Shown here: piece by piece, positions 37,263 to 45,511 of the stretch
Layout: the number at the start of each line of letters is the position of its first letter
How positions within the stretch are numbered: the first letter of the stretch is position 1
From: Corynebacterium kalinowskii
Lineage (GTDB): Bacteria; Actinomycetota; Actinomycetes; Mycobacteriales; Mycobacteriaceae
Direction: 5' to 3'
DNA length: 64,000 nucleotides
NCBI RefSeq assembly: GCF_009734385.1
Contig: NZ_CP046452.1
Location: forward strand, 372,001 to 436,000
Position numbers and translations under genes: made by a program
The notes under the pieces: generated by a model
Databases searched by the model: none
What the model saw: only the letters and a program-made list of their open reading frames with translations
What the model was told of the DNA's origin: nothing

Positions 37263-37987
37263 AGTAGTTCCTTTAAGAGCGCTTCCACGGCCTCGAGGTC
37301 TGGAACACGCAGATGAGCAAGGGTTTCTCCTTCGCCGACGCGCACACCGAGATCGTTGGGGCCAAGAGCTCGCATGCCATTTTCATCGGTGAAGTCATCG
37401 CCGAGGAACACCACTGCATCTGCGTTGTACCGATCGCGGGCCTGCGAAATCCACGTTCCCTTAGTCACATCCACTACGGAAAACTCTTCAATGCACTTGC
37501 CGTGGGTCACATGCACGCCCTCCGCTTCCAAGGAGCGGGCGCGAGCTACCAGATCGTCATGGAGTTCCGGGGAAACCTTGCGGTAGTGCAGGACGCGGTG
37601 GACGGGCTTGTGCTCGATGAAGGCGCCGTCGATGCCGTCGATAAGCGCATCGAGCTCGGCAGTGAGAGAATCGAGTAGAGCTGCCTGCGAATCGGTAAGT
37701 TCGATCCCCTCGGCGCCGTGGCTACCAACGAGCTGGATCCCGCCAACTTCACCGGCGACCTGCTGCAACCCGGCTAGGTGACGGCCGGAGAGGATCGCGG
37801 AATGCGTGCCCGCCACGGTGCCTAGCTCCATGAGCGCATTGATCGACTCTCGATTCACGGGGACGTTCAGTGCCTCCGTGGAAAAACCGGCGAGGGTTCC
37901 GTCAAAATCCGAGACCACCAGCAGGGTTTGTACGGCGGCGACGCGGGATAGGGCAGAGGTGATGTCAGCTGCGGATGCGTAGGTCAT
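37232..37987 (-). CDS. otsB: Trehalose-6-phosphate phosphatase
   Basis: Dephosphorylates trehalose-6-phosphate to trehalose, which corynebacteria need for trehalose mycolates. 251 residues of the HAD superfamily: motif I VVSDFDGTLAGFS with the nucleophilic aspartate, motif II AILSGRH, and motif III/IV in KGTWISQARDRY and FLGDDFTDENGM. Start ATG 37987. It is third after otsA and a lipoprotein gene in the same direction. The convergent ipsA overlaps its 3' end by 31 bp, so antisense transcription may affect both. Confidence 0.94.
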   Translation of the reverse strand: MTYASAADITSALSRVAAVQTLLVVSDFDGTLAGFSTEALNVPVNRESINALMELGTVAGTHSAILSGRHLAGLQQVAGEVGGIQLVGSHGAEGIELTDSQAALLDSLTAELDALIDGIDGAFIEHKPVHRVLHYRKVSPELHDDLVARARSLEAEGVHVTHGKCIEEFSVVDVTKGTWISQARDRYNADAVVFLGDDFTDENGMRALGPNDLGVRVGEGETLAHLRVPDLEAVEALLKELLQMRRTVLPA

Positions 37988-38010
37988 AGCTACTAACCTA
38001 GTCTGCTGGA

Positions 38011-38430
38011 CTAGTTAGCGGCCACCAGGCGAATTCCCGGGCGATCGAGCCCGTCAGTCTTGGTGAGCAGCATCTCGTCCTTTTCCTTTTTCACCTCGAG
38101 CTCGCCACCCAGCAGCGCCACCATCTGATCGTGGAAGAAGCGTTGCGAACCTTCGCAGGAGGCATCTCGGAAGTTCATATCGCGGAAAGAAGCGTGGGTT
38201 GGCTGGGCTGCATCCGGGGTAAAACTCACCCGGCCTTGGATTTCGGAGCAGCCGGTGGACCCGGTCACTGTGGAGTCCCCGAAGACTAAATAGGCAGGCA
38301 CAGGTACCTGGGAAGGCACGTCCGGGCTGGTGTACACGTTGGTCACCTGCCACGTGTTGGACATCGGGATTTCATTCGAACAGGCAGTGAGCGCTACCCC
38401 GCACACGAGCACTGCTAGGAGTTTCTTCAT
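38011..38430 (-). CDS. Small lipoprotein within the otsA-otsB operon (META-like)
   Basis: 139 residues. The signal peptide MKKLLAVLVCGVALTAC ends in a lipobox (LTAC). The mature part contains NTWQVTNVYT, GDSTVTGSTGCSEIQGRVSF and a C-terminal MVALLGGELEVKKEKDEMLL, a pattern like META/HslJ-type beta domains, with a second pair of cysteines. Its ATG overlaps the otsA stop as ATGA, so it is translationally coupled to trehalose-phosphate synthase, and otsB follows 23 bp later. The corresponding C. glutamicum locus has a gene in this place. Function unknown. Confidence 0.8.
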   Translation of the reverse strand: MKKLLAVLVCGVALTACSNEIPMSNTWQVTNVYTSPDVPSQVPVPAYLVFGDSTVTGSTGCSEIQGRVSFTPDAAQPTHASFRDMNFRDASCEGSQRFFHDQMVALLGGELEVKKEKDEMLLTKTDGLDRPGIRLVAAN

Positions 38431-39851
38431 CGGTGCTTCTCCAGCGAGTTGAGGAAGCTGGTGGCCCACAAGTTCACGTCGTGTTCCATCACCTGGGCGT
38501 GCAGCAACTGCATCCGCTGGCGGGCATCCTCGGAATCACTTTCCACATCCGTGATCGCCGCGTGCAGTTGGCGCTTGATCGATTCGAGGTCATGTGGGTT
38601 GGTGAGGTAAGCCTCGGTCAGTTCCACGGCAGCGCCGGCGAACTCGCTGAGGACCAGCGCGCCAGAATCTTGGTGGCAGGCCACGTACTCCTTGGCTACG
38701 AGGTTCATGCCGTCCTTGAACGGGGTGACCAGCATGACATCGGCGGCCGCGTAGTAGCCCATCAAAATATCCTTGGACACGCTGCGGTGGATGTAGTGCA
38801 CCACCGGGGCGCCTACTTCGCCGTACAGGCCATTGATCCGGCCGACTGCTGCCTCCACCTCGGAGCGCGTCTTGCGGTAATGGTCGATGCGTTCGCGCGA
38901 AGGCGTTGCGATCTGTACAAACACCACGTCCTGTGGGCTGATCGCACCACTGGCCAAAAGCTCCTCGAAAGCGAGCAGGCGCTGGAGGATGCCCTTGGTG
39001 TAGTCGAGGCGATCCACGCCGAGAATGAGAGTTTTGTTGCCCAGTCGTGCCTTCAGATCGGTGGGGCGTTCCGCGAGCTTTGCCACTGCCTGTGAATCAA
39101 TGGAGATAGGGAACGCGGCCACACCGACGCTGCGACCGTCCGGGGCTGTCACCCATGCCGTAATTTCGCGTATCGACGGCGTTCCCGACGTCTCTAGCTC
39201 ATCAGGCTGACCGATGTGTGAGCCTGCGGCGCCAGCGATTTGTTCCGACAGCGCAAGGAAGTTCTTTGCGTTATCCACGCTGTGGAAGCCGATAACGTCC
39301 GCCCCCAACAGGCCGCGCATGATCTCTTCGCGCCATGGCAACTGCCGGTACAGCTCGGCACCGGGGAAAGGAATGTGGAGAAAAAAGCCAATCTTTAGAT
39401 CAGGGCGAATCTGGCGCAAGATACCGGGAACCAGCTGGAGCTGGTAGTCCTGTACCCATACTGTGGCGCCTTGATCCGAGACGTTGCTGACCGCCTCGGC
39501 AAACTTCAGGTTGACCTCGCGGTATGCCTCCCACCAATGACGGTGAAACTCGGGTGGCACGATGAGATCGTGGTACAGGGGCCACAAAGTGGCGTTGGAA
39601 AAACCCTCGTAGAACAGCTCGTAGTCGGACTGGCTGAGTGAAACGGGGTGGAGCAAAATGCCGTCCTCGGTACGGAACGGCTCGAGGTCGCTGTCTGGCA
39701 TCCCCGGCCAACCGACCCAACAGCCCTGGTGTTGCATCAGCACCGGGCTGAGAGCTGTTACGAGCCCGCCCGGGCTTGGTTGCCAATTACCGTCTTTGTC
39801 CAGGTCCACTGGCAATCGATTGGCAACGACAACGAAGCTATTTCCACCCAT
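38427..39851 (-). CDS. otsA: Trehalose-6-phosphate synthase
   Basis: Transfers glucose from a nucleotide sugar to glucose-6-phosphate. 474 residues, GT20 family. The N-terminal SFVVVANRLPVDLD and SPGGLVTALSPVL bind the acceptor. Later motifs are VWVQDYQLQLVPGILR, GFFLHIPFPG, IGFHSVDNAKNFL, the donor-site GVDRLDYTKGI and TPFKDGMNLVAKEYVA. Start ATG 39851. otsA, the small lipoprotein and otsB form a trehalose operon, providing the osmoprotectant and the precursor of mycolic acid carriers. Confidence 0.95.
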   Translation of the reverse strand: MGGNSFVVVANRLPVDLDKDGNWQPSPGGLVTALSPVLMQHQGCWVGWPGMPDSDLEPFRTEDGILLHPVSLSQSDYELFYEGFSNATLWPLYHDLIVPPEFHRHWWEAYREVNLKFAEAVSNVSDQGATVWVQDYQLQLVPGILRQIRPDLKIGFFLHIPFPGAELYRQLPWREEIMRGLLGADVIGFHSVDNAKNFLALSEQIAGAAGSHIGQPDELETSGTPSIREITAWVTAPDGRSVGVAAFPISIDSQAVAKLAERPTDLKARLGNKTLILGVDRLDYTKGILQRLLAFEELLASGAISPQDVVFVQIATPSRERIDHYRKTRSEVEAAVGRINGLYGEVGAPVVHYIHRSVSKDILMGYYAAADVMLVTPFKDGMNLVAKEYVACHQDSGALVLSEFAGAAVELTEAYLTNPHDLESIKRQLHAAITDVESDSEDARQRMQLLHAQVMEHDVNLWATSFLNSLEKHR

Positions 39852-39860
39852 GGGGCCAGA

Positions 39861-40220
39861 CTACGCCTTCTTGGTGGTCTTCTTCGTGGCCTTTTTAGTG
39901 GCCTTCTTTGCCGCAGTCTTGGTGGCCTTCTTGGCAACCTTCTTGGTAGTTTTCTTCGCGGTAGTAGCCGTCTTGGAAGCAGCCTTCTTGCGAGTTCGCT
40001 TAGTCGCCTTCTTCGGGCCTTCTGCTTCAAAATCAGCAGCTACCTTGCGGTGGATGAGGCCCTCAGGCTCTACGCCCAGCATGCATGCCAGCGTCACCGC
40101 GTCCAGGAAGTCGGTGGAGTACGTAGCAACGATGCGGCGAGCAGCCAGCGCGGTTTCCTCCTCGAGGGCAACCATGTACTCGGCAGCAGCGGAGCGGGTG
40201 TCAGTCACCTTGGGTGGCAA
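39861..40220 (-). CDS. Lysine-rich histone-like tail protein
   Basis: 119 residues from TTG 40220, which has AGGAGG four bases upstream. Residues 1-68 form a compact domain (DTRSAAAEYMVALEEETALAARRIVATYSTDFLDAVTLACMLG is the core, shown here only in part as its helices). The remaining 50 residues are KKATKRTRKKAASKTATT-type repeats of Lys, Thr and Ala, like the tails of mycobacterial HupB and histone H1. This suggests nucleic acid or polyanion binding. It lies nine bases upstream of otsA in the same direction. A homologue sits between thrE and otsA in C. glutamicum. Function unknown. Confidence 0.75.
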   Translation of the reverse strand: MPPKVTDTRSAAAEYMVALEEETALAARRIVATYSTDFLDAVTLACMLGVEPEGLIHRKVAADFEAEGPKKATKRTRKKAASKTATTAKKTTKKVAKKATKTAAKKATKKATKKTTKKA

Positions 40221-40273
40221 GGATCCTCCTGAAGTCGAAATCTATCTGGACACGTAGGCATTCTATCCTACGC

Positions 40274-41698
40274 CTACTGCTGCGACAGTGGCGCGGGTGG
40301 CTTGTGGAAGAAGCGGCGTCGGGTACGGAACGCGCGGTATGGGTTAAAGCGCGGTGGCCTGCGCAGCTTGCGCGCGATCCATTCGCCAAGCACTACACCG
40401 GCCCCCAGGGAGGTAGCAATAGCTAGTGCCAGGGCCATGTTGGTGAAACCGATGAGCAATTGCTCATTCAGAATTGCGTACATGCCGCGGTACACCGACA
40501 GGCCTGGCAGCAACGGGGTGATGCCGGAAACGGACACGATTAGCGGTGGGATTAAGAAACGGCGGGCAAGCAAACCACCGGCCAGGCCGATAATCGTCGC
40601 CGAAATGCCAATCCCCACGACTGGGCCCACGCCATGGGGTATCAGCACGAAGTAGTACACAGAGGAGCCGGCAGCAGCGGTTAAACCGGCAATCCACATC
40701 GAACGCCACTCCACAAAACAAGCAACCGCGAACGCTGCCGATGCGATCGCGCCCGAAAGCACCTTCACCGTGCTCGAGGAGAAATTCGGGGCGGGAGTCG
40801 TTTGAATCGGAGGCAGATTAATACCGAGTGCATCCGAGACCTGGATGCCGATGGCCACGCCGGCGACGATACCGCCGGTCATGAGCATTGTCTCGAAGAA
40901 GCGAGCACTGGCCGTGACCGGTGCACCAGTGATGCCATCCTGCAGGGCCTGCACCAGAGTCAGGCCTGCCAGCATCACCACAATTCCCGACGCAATAATC
41001 TGCGACGGAGCTAGCTCGAAGCCTTGCCGGACAGCCAGCAAATAAGCCACCGCCGCGGGGACGGTGCCGACGAACCCGCCGTAAATGTTCTGGAAGAAGG
41101 GTGGGAGGCCTTGGGCGTCGAGAAGCTCGCTACCCAGCATGATGACTGCGGCGGTGACGGAGGAAATCGCCGCGACCAATAAACCACCGCCCAGCAGCAC
41201 TGCAACGGCTGCGGCCATGAATGCCCATCCCAAGGTGAAGCGGAGCTGGCGGGCGCTCGGGGTGGTGGAGATGATCTCATCGAGGATCTTTTCCGCCATG
41301 TCCGGACTGGTAGCGCCCGATTGAATGGAACGGATGAGGCGGTCAACTTCTGCGAGCTGGCCAAAGTTAGTGCCCAACCGATTAACCACACGAAACACGC
41401 TCACCGGGGTTTTGTAGGTGCCCATGTGAGTGAACAAGGTGATGGTGTTCATCGTGATGTCTACGTGCGCGTAGTGCAGGCCATATGCCGAGGTCACAGC
41501 ATGGATCTGCGCCTTCGTGTCATTGTTGCCCGTGCCGGACATGAGAAGGATGTCGCCGATGCGCGCAGCAATGTGCATCACGCCAGCCACCTGGCCAGGG
41601 TCGGTGAGATCAATGGGAGCAAGTGGGGAAGGAGGTGGTGCTGCCTTCGCGGCATCAATCGTTGCGATGTGCCCGCGCCCCCGGAAGAATTCCAGCAC
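40274..41698 (-). CDS. thrE: Threonine/serine exporter ThrE
   Basis: Proton-coupled exporter of threonine and serine. 474 residues from GTG 41698, with AAAGGGA upstream; the start of the mature family sequence, ATIDAAKAAPPPSPLAPIDL, matches C. glutamicum ThrE closely. The hydrophilic N-terminal domain contains RIGDILLMSGTGNND and HVDITMNTITLF. About ten membrane helices follow from residue 170, including SQIIASGIVVMLAGLTLVQ and TASARFFETM. The C-terminus is basic and proline-rich (RKLRRPPRFNPYRAF). The tRNA-Thr gene lies upstream on the opposite strand. Confidence 0.94.
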   Translation of the reverse strand: MLEFFRGRGHIATIDAAKAAPPPSPLAPIDLTDPGQVAGVMHIAARIGDILLMSGTGNNDTKAQIHAVTSAYGLHYAHVDITMNTITLFTHMGTYKTPVSVFRVVNRLGTNFGQLAEVDRLIRSIQSGATSPDMAEKILDEIISTTPSARQLRFTLGWAFMAAAVAVLLGGGLLVAAISSVTAAVIMLGSELLDAQGLPPFFQNIYGGFVGTVPAAVAYLLAVRQGFELAPSQIIASGIVVMLAGLTLVQALQDGITGAPVTASARFFETMLMTGGIVAGVAIGIQVSDALGINLPPIQTTPAPNFSSSTVKVLSGAIASAAFAVACFVEWRSMWIAGLTAAAGSSVYYFVLIPHGVGPVVGIGISATIIGLAGGLLARRFLIPPLIVSVSGITPLLPGLSVYRGMYAILNEQLLIGFTNMALALAIATSLGAGVVLGEWIARKLRRPPRFNPYRAFRTRRRFFHKPPAPLSQQ

Positions 41699-41808
41699 GA
41701 AAAGTCCCTTTCCCTTAAAACGGATCTGTCGACATTCTAAAGGGCAAAGCCAATCTTGGTTTGGAATAGTGCTTTCAGGTAGCATGACTTCTCGTGCCAT
41801 TGGCACGT

Positions 41809-41881
41809 GCTGGAGTGGCGCAATCGGTAGCGCAACGCACTTGTAATGCGTAGGTTGCGAGTTCAAGTCTCGTCTCCAGCT
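41809..41881 (+). tRNA. tRNA-Thr (anticodon UGU)
   Basis: A 73-nt cloverleaf: acceptor GCTGGAG with CTCCAGC, D arm GCGC/GCGC, anticodon stem ACGCA/TGCGT around loop CTTGTAA with anticodon TGT at 41842-41844, T arm GCGAG/CTCGT with loop TTCAAGT, discriminator T at 41881. The genome does not encode a full CCA (TCA follows). It reads ACN threonine codons, mainly ACA. The start codon of the next gene begins one base after the discriminator. Confidence 0.95.
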
Positions 41882-41882
41882 C

Positions 41883-42365
41883 ATGCACATCAGACAGGCT
41901 CTGGAATCTGACGCAGCCGCTATAGCAAGGATCTTCAATCATGCGATTGAAACCGGTATAGCGTCGTGGCTTCCGGAGCCTGTTTCCGTCTCCAACCGAC
42001 TCAACTGGATCCGCACGCACGCTGCGTTCGTTGCCGAAGAAGATGGCGTAGTGCTGGGCTTTGCCGGATTCGGTCCGTGGAAGACAAGCCCCGCCTATCG
42101 GTTCACAGTCGAAGATTCCGTGTATATCGGGCCGGAGGCCGCAGGTAAGGGCGTCGGGTTCGCGCTCATGAGCACGCTTATCGACGTCGCTCGCAGCGAT
42201 GGCTATCGGCGCATGGTGGCTTCCATTGAAGCCGGCAACGAGGCTTCCATTGCTTTGCATCGAAAATGTGGTTTCGAGCCAATTGGGATCATGCCGGGAG
42301 TCGGCGAGAAGTGGGGCAGGGAGCTCGACCTTTCTGTATGGATGAAGCGCTTGACCGATTTGTGA
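41883..42365 (+). CDS. GNAT acetyltransferase, phosphinothricin-acetyltransferase-like
   Basis: 160 residues. Acetyl-CoA dependent N-acetyltransferase fold: IRQALESDAAAIARIFNHAI, the acceptor region IASWLPEPVSV, motif A DSVYIGPEAAGKGVGFALM (the G-x-G-x-G/A loop variant) and the C-terminal ALHRKCGFEPIGIMPGVG followed by WGRELDLSVWM. These are typical of the Pat/Bar or methionine sulfoximine acetyltransferase group. The substrate cannot be read from sequence. It has no ribosome binding site: the ATG lies two bases after the tRNA end, so it is probably co-transcribed with tRNA-Thr and freed by tRNA 3' processing. Confidence 0.85.
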   Translation: MHIRQALESDAAAIARIFNHAIETGIASWLPEPVSVSNRLNWIRTHAAFVAEEDGVVLGFAGFGPWKTSPAYRFTVEDSVYIGPEAAGKGVGFALMSTLIDVARSDGYRRMVASIEAGNEASIALHRKCGFEPIGIMPGVGEKWGRELDLSVWMKRLTDL

Positions 42366-42491
42366 CAGTCGCCTGTCAGTGCAGTTAGAGGTCACTTTTC
42401 CTTACTCACGGAGGTTCTTCACCTGGCAGGTGGTCGTGATTGCCACCACACTGGGAAGCACAACCAATGTCTGTTAGGAGAAGTGGAACCC

Positions 42492-44231
42492 ATGGCAAAG
42501 ACCTTCGCCGAGCAAATTGTTGAAGCGCTGGAAAAGTACGGTGTGGAGCGGATTTACGGGCTAGTTGGAGACAGCCTGAACCCGATTTCGGATGCCGTCC
42601 GTTCTTCATCAATCGAGTGGGTGCACGTCCGAAACGAGGAGGCCGCGGCCTTTGCTGCCGGCGCAGAGTCGCTAATGACGGGCAAGCTCGCTGTTTGTGC
42701 GGCCTCCTGTGGGCCGGGCAACACCCACCTGATCCAGGGACTTTACGATTCGCACCGAAACGGTGCCAAGGTCCTCGCCCTGGCCAGCCACATTCCTGGC
42801 CCGCAAATTGGCTCGAAGTTCTTTCAGGAAACCCATCCTGAGCAGATCTTCGCCGAGTGCTCTGGCTATTGCGAGATGGTGAACGCGCCCGGACAAGGGG
42901 CACGGATTTTGCACCATGCCGTGCAATCGACCATGGCCGGGCGTGGGGTGTCGGTACTGGTGCTGCCGGGAAACATTTCCATGCAGGAAGCGGAAGACGA
43001 CACGTTTTTGGCGTCTACTGTGGCCGTCGATAAGCCCATCAGCTATCCGCATCCCGCACAGGCCGCAGCTTTGGTGGAAGCAATTAATGATGCGGAGACC
43101 GTCGCGCTATTTTGCGGTGCAGGATGCAAGGATGCCCGTGAGCAAGTGCTCGCGTTGGCCGAGAAGATTAAGGCTCCCGTTGGGCACGCGCTGGGCGGCA
43201 AAATGTACATCCAGCACGACAACCCGTTTGACGTGGGTATGTCCGGACTGCTGGGCTATGGAGCGTGTCACGATGCCACTAACGACGCGGACTTGTTGAT
43301 CCTGCTTGGTACTGACTTTCCCTACTCAGAGTTTTTGCCGAAGAAGAATGTGGCGCAGGTGGATATCGACGGCGCGGCCATCGGACGACGTACCACTGTG
43401 AAGTACCCAGTAGTGGCCGACGTTGCTGCGACGATCGACAACATTTTGCCGCATGTGAATGAGAAGAAGTCTCGCAAATTCTTGGATTCCATGCTCCGCG
43501 AGCACCACCGCAAGCTCGAGACCGTGGTGGAGACCTACACCTCCAAGAATCAAAAGCACTCACCGATTCACCCGGAACTGGTAGCGGACCACCTTGACGA
43601 GCTAGCAGACGAGGATGCCGTATTCACCGTGGACACCGGCATGTGCAACGTGTGGGCAGCTCGCTACGTTAACAATTTTTCTGGGCGACGTGAGCTCATC
43701 GGTTCCTTCCGGCACGGCACGATGGCCAACGCCCTACCGCATGCGATCGGCGCGCAGGCTGCGGATCGTGGTCGACAGGTGATTTCGATGTCCGGCGATG
43801 GAGGCCTGGGAATGCTCCTCGGCGAGTTGCTGACTGTGAAGCTTCACCAACTCCCCGTGAAAACCGTGGTTTTCAATAATTCCTCGCTCGGCATGGTGAA
43901 GTTGGAAATGCTTGTGCAGGGCTATCCGGAGTTCGAAACCGACCACTCCGGGGTGAATTATGCGGCGATCGCCGAAGCAATGGGGATCGCGTCCTTCCGC
44001 GTAGAGGATCTGCGAAAGCTGCCGTCAGTACTGGAAAAGGCGTTGCGTCACGAGGGGCCAGCGCTTATCGACGTCGTAACTGATCCCAACGCGCTGTCCA
44101 TTCCGCCGAACATCACCTTCGAGCAGATTCTTGGCTTCTCCAAGGCTGCGAGCCGAACCGTCTACGAAGGTGGTGTAGGTCGAATGCTTGATCTTGCTGC
44201 AGCAAACTTGCGAAACGTTCCGAGGCCGTGA
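42492..44231 (+). CDS. pqo: Pyruvate:quinone oxidoreductase
   Basis: Oxidatively decarboxylates pyruvate to acetate and CO2, passing electrons to menaquinone at the membrane. 579 residues of the ThDP family. The PYR domain has HVRNEEAAAFAAGAESLMTG with the catalytic glutamate, the FAD domain holds HALGGKMYIQHDNPFDVGM, and the PP domain carries SGDGGLGMLLGELLTVKLHQ ending in NN. The C-terminal segment after ITFEQILG is amphipathic, as expected for lipid activation. ATG 42492 is preceded by TAGGAG; GTG 42483 is too near it. A short palindrome TGACAG-N4-CTGTCA (42363-42378) lies in the promoter region. In C. glutamicum pqo is near phoRS and ddh, as here. Confidence 0.94.
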   Translation: MAKTFAEQIVEALEKYGVERIYGLVGDSLNPISDAVRSSSIEWVHVRNEEAAAFAAGAESLMTGKLAVCAASCGPGNTHLIQGLYDSHRNGAKVLALASHIPGPQIGSKFFQETHPEQIFAECSGYCEMVNAPGQGARILHHAVQSTMAGRGVSVLVLPGNISMQEAEDDTFLASTVAVDKPISYPHPAQAAALVEAINDAETVALFCGAGCKDAREQVLALAEKIKAPVGHALGGKMYIQHDNPFDVGMSGLLGYGACHDATNDADLLILLGTDFPYSEFLPKKNVAQVDIDGAAIGRRTTVKYPVVADVAATIDNILPHVNEKKSRKFLDSMLREHHRKLETVVETYTSKNQKHSPIHPELVADHLDELADEDAVFTVDTGMCNVWAARYVNNFSGRRELIGSFRHGTMANALPHAIGAQAADRGRQVISMSGDGGLGMLLGELLTVKLHQLPVKTVVFNNSSLGMVKLEMLVQGYPEFETDHSGVNYAAIAEAMGIASFRVEDLRKLPSVLEKALRHEGPALIDVVTDPNALSIPPNITFEQILGFSKAASRTVYEGGVGRMLDLAAANLRNVPRP

Positions 44232-44379
44232 GTTTTCAAACACGAGGTAAATAAGAGTTAACCATATTAAGTAATCCTTCAATTTATTCGTCAGTCCATG
44301 AATAAAACGGCCCGTTCTGCAGCGTGGCCGGTAGGATGAAAATCCTAAAACACATGCTTGTACGTGGAAAGGAACACAC

Positions 44380-45345
44380 ATGAGCAACATTCGTGCCGCA
44401 ATCATTGGTTACGGAAATCTGGGCAAGAGCGCTGAGAAGGTCATCGCAGCTCAGCCTGACATCGACCTCGTGGGCGTGTTTTCTCGCCGCGACACCCTCG
44501 ACACTGATGCCCGAGTGCTTCCGGTTGCCGACGCAGAAAAGTACGTCGACGAGATCGACGTCCTCTACATGTGCCTCGGCTCTGCCACAGACATCCCTGA
44601 GCAGGCAGCTGGCCTGGCGAAGCTGTACAACACCGTCGATACCTACGACAATCACAACGAAGTCCCACGCCACCGCGCTGAAATGGATGCCGCTGCCAAG
44701 GAATCTGGCCACGTTGCCATCATCTCCACCGGCTGGGATCCAGGCATGTTCTCCCTCAACCGCACCTACGCTTCTGCGGTAGTGCCTGAGTTCGATCAGC
44801 ACACCTTCTGGGGACCGGGCTTGTCCCAGGGACACTCCGACGCGCTGCGCCGCATCGAGGGCGTTGCCAAGGCAGTCCAGTACACCATCCCAGCGCCAGA
44901 AGCTCTGGACAAGGCTCGCAATGGCGAAGGCCAGGACATCACCGGCAAAAACGCTCACCTGCGTCAATGCTGGATCGTTGCCGAAGAAGGCGCCTCGTTG
45001 GAGGATATCGAGAACACCATCCGCACCATGCCGGATTACTTTGTCGGCTACGAGGTCGAGGTCAACTTCATCTCCGAGGCAGAATTTGATGCAGAGCACA
45101 CCGGCATGCCACACGGTGGACATGTCGTTACCGCAGGCAAGATCGGCGACACCAACCACCTGATCGAGTACACCCTGAAGCTGGATAAGAACCCAGACTT
45201 CACCGCAGGTGTCATGGTGGCCTACGGTCGTGCTGCGCACCGCTTGGCTCAGTCCGGAGCCACCGGAGCGTTCACGGTTCTCGAGGTCGCTCCATACCTC
45301 ATCCACCCACTGGGCTTGGACGAGCTCATCGCGCGCGACGTGTAG
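44380..45345 (+). CDS. ddh: meso-Diaminopimelate D-dehydrogenase
   Basis: One-step NADPH-dependent route from tetrahydrodipicolinate to meso-diaminopimelate for lysine and cell wall synthesis, characteristic of Corynebacterium. 321 residues. The Rossmann start IRAAIIGYGNLGKSAEKVI, VGVFSRRDTLDTDARV, and the substrate loop STGWDPGMFSLNRTYA with FWGPGLSQGHSDALRRI are diagnostic. AAAGGA precedes the ATG at normal distance, and a possible -10 box TAGGAT is at 44331-44336. Monocistronic, with a terminator following. Confidence 0.97.
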   Translation: MSNIRAAIIGYGNLGKSAEKVIAAQPDIDLVGVFSRRDTLDTDARVLPVADAEKYVDEIDVLYMCLGSATDIPEQAAGLAKLYNTVDTYDNHNEVPRHRAEMDAAAKESGHVAIISTGWDPGMFSLNRTYASAVVPEFDQHTFWGPGLSQGHSDALRRIEGVAKAVQYTIPAPEALDKARNGEGQDITGKNAHLRQCWIVAEEGASLEDIENTIRTMPDYFVGYEVEVNFISEAEFDAEHTGMPHGGHVVTAGKIGDTNHLIEYTLKLDKNPDFTAGVMVAYGRAAHRLAQSGATGAFTVLEVAPYLIHPLGLDELIARDV

Positions 45346-45360
45346 TTCATTGACGCTGAA

Positions 45361-45395
45361 AGGGCCGCTCCCAGTTGGGGAGTGGCCCTTCTTTG
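45361..45395 (+). terminator. Terminator after ddh
   Basis: AGGGCCGCTCCC (45361-45372) pairs with GGGAGTGGCCCT (45378-45389) with one wobble pair, followed by TCTTTG. Confidence 0.82.
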
Positions 45396-45412
45396 TGCTC
45401 GGCAGAATGTGG

Positions 45413-45511
45413 TGGGTAAACCTGTTTTAGTGACAGAGGTTTACCCATCTTTTGGTGCGTTGGGGTGTCAGATTGGTGGGTAAATCTACCCAAGCTGTCC
45501 AGGTTTACCCA
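45413..45511. repeat. Two copies of an 11-bp stem / 13-nt loop inverted repeat
   Basis: TGGGTAAACCT (45413-45423) with AGGTTTACCCA (45437-45447) is a perfect stem. TGGGTAAATCT (45477-45487) with AGGTTTACCCA (45501-45511) is the same form with one mismatch. Both loops are 13 nt and the units are 64 bp apart. Between them TGGGTA-AATC-TACCCA (45477-45492) is another palindrome. The second copy overlaps the stop codon and last codons of the MFS gene. Confidence 0.85.

Noticed and set aside
41699..41938. Upstream in-frame extension of thrE
   Set aside because: It would read antisense through the tRNA-Thr gene and does not resemble ThrE; GTG 41698 has a ribosome site and the family N-terminus.
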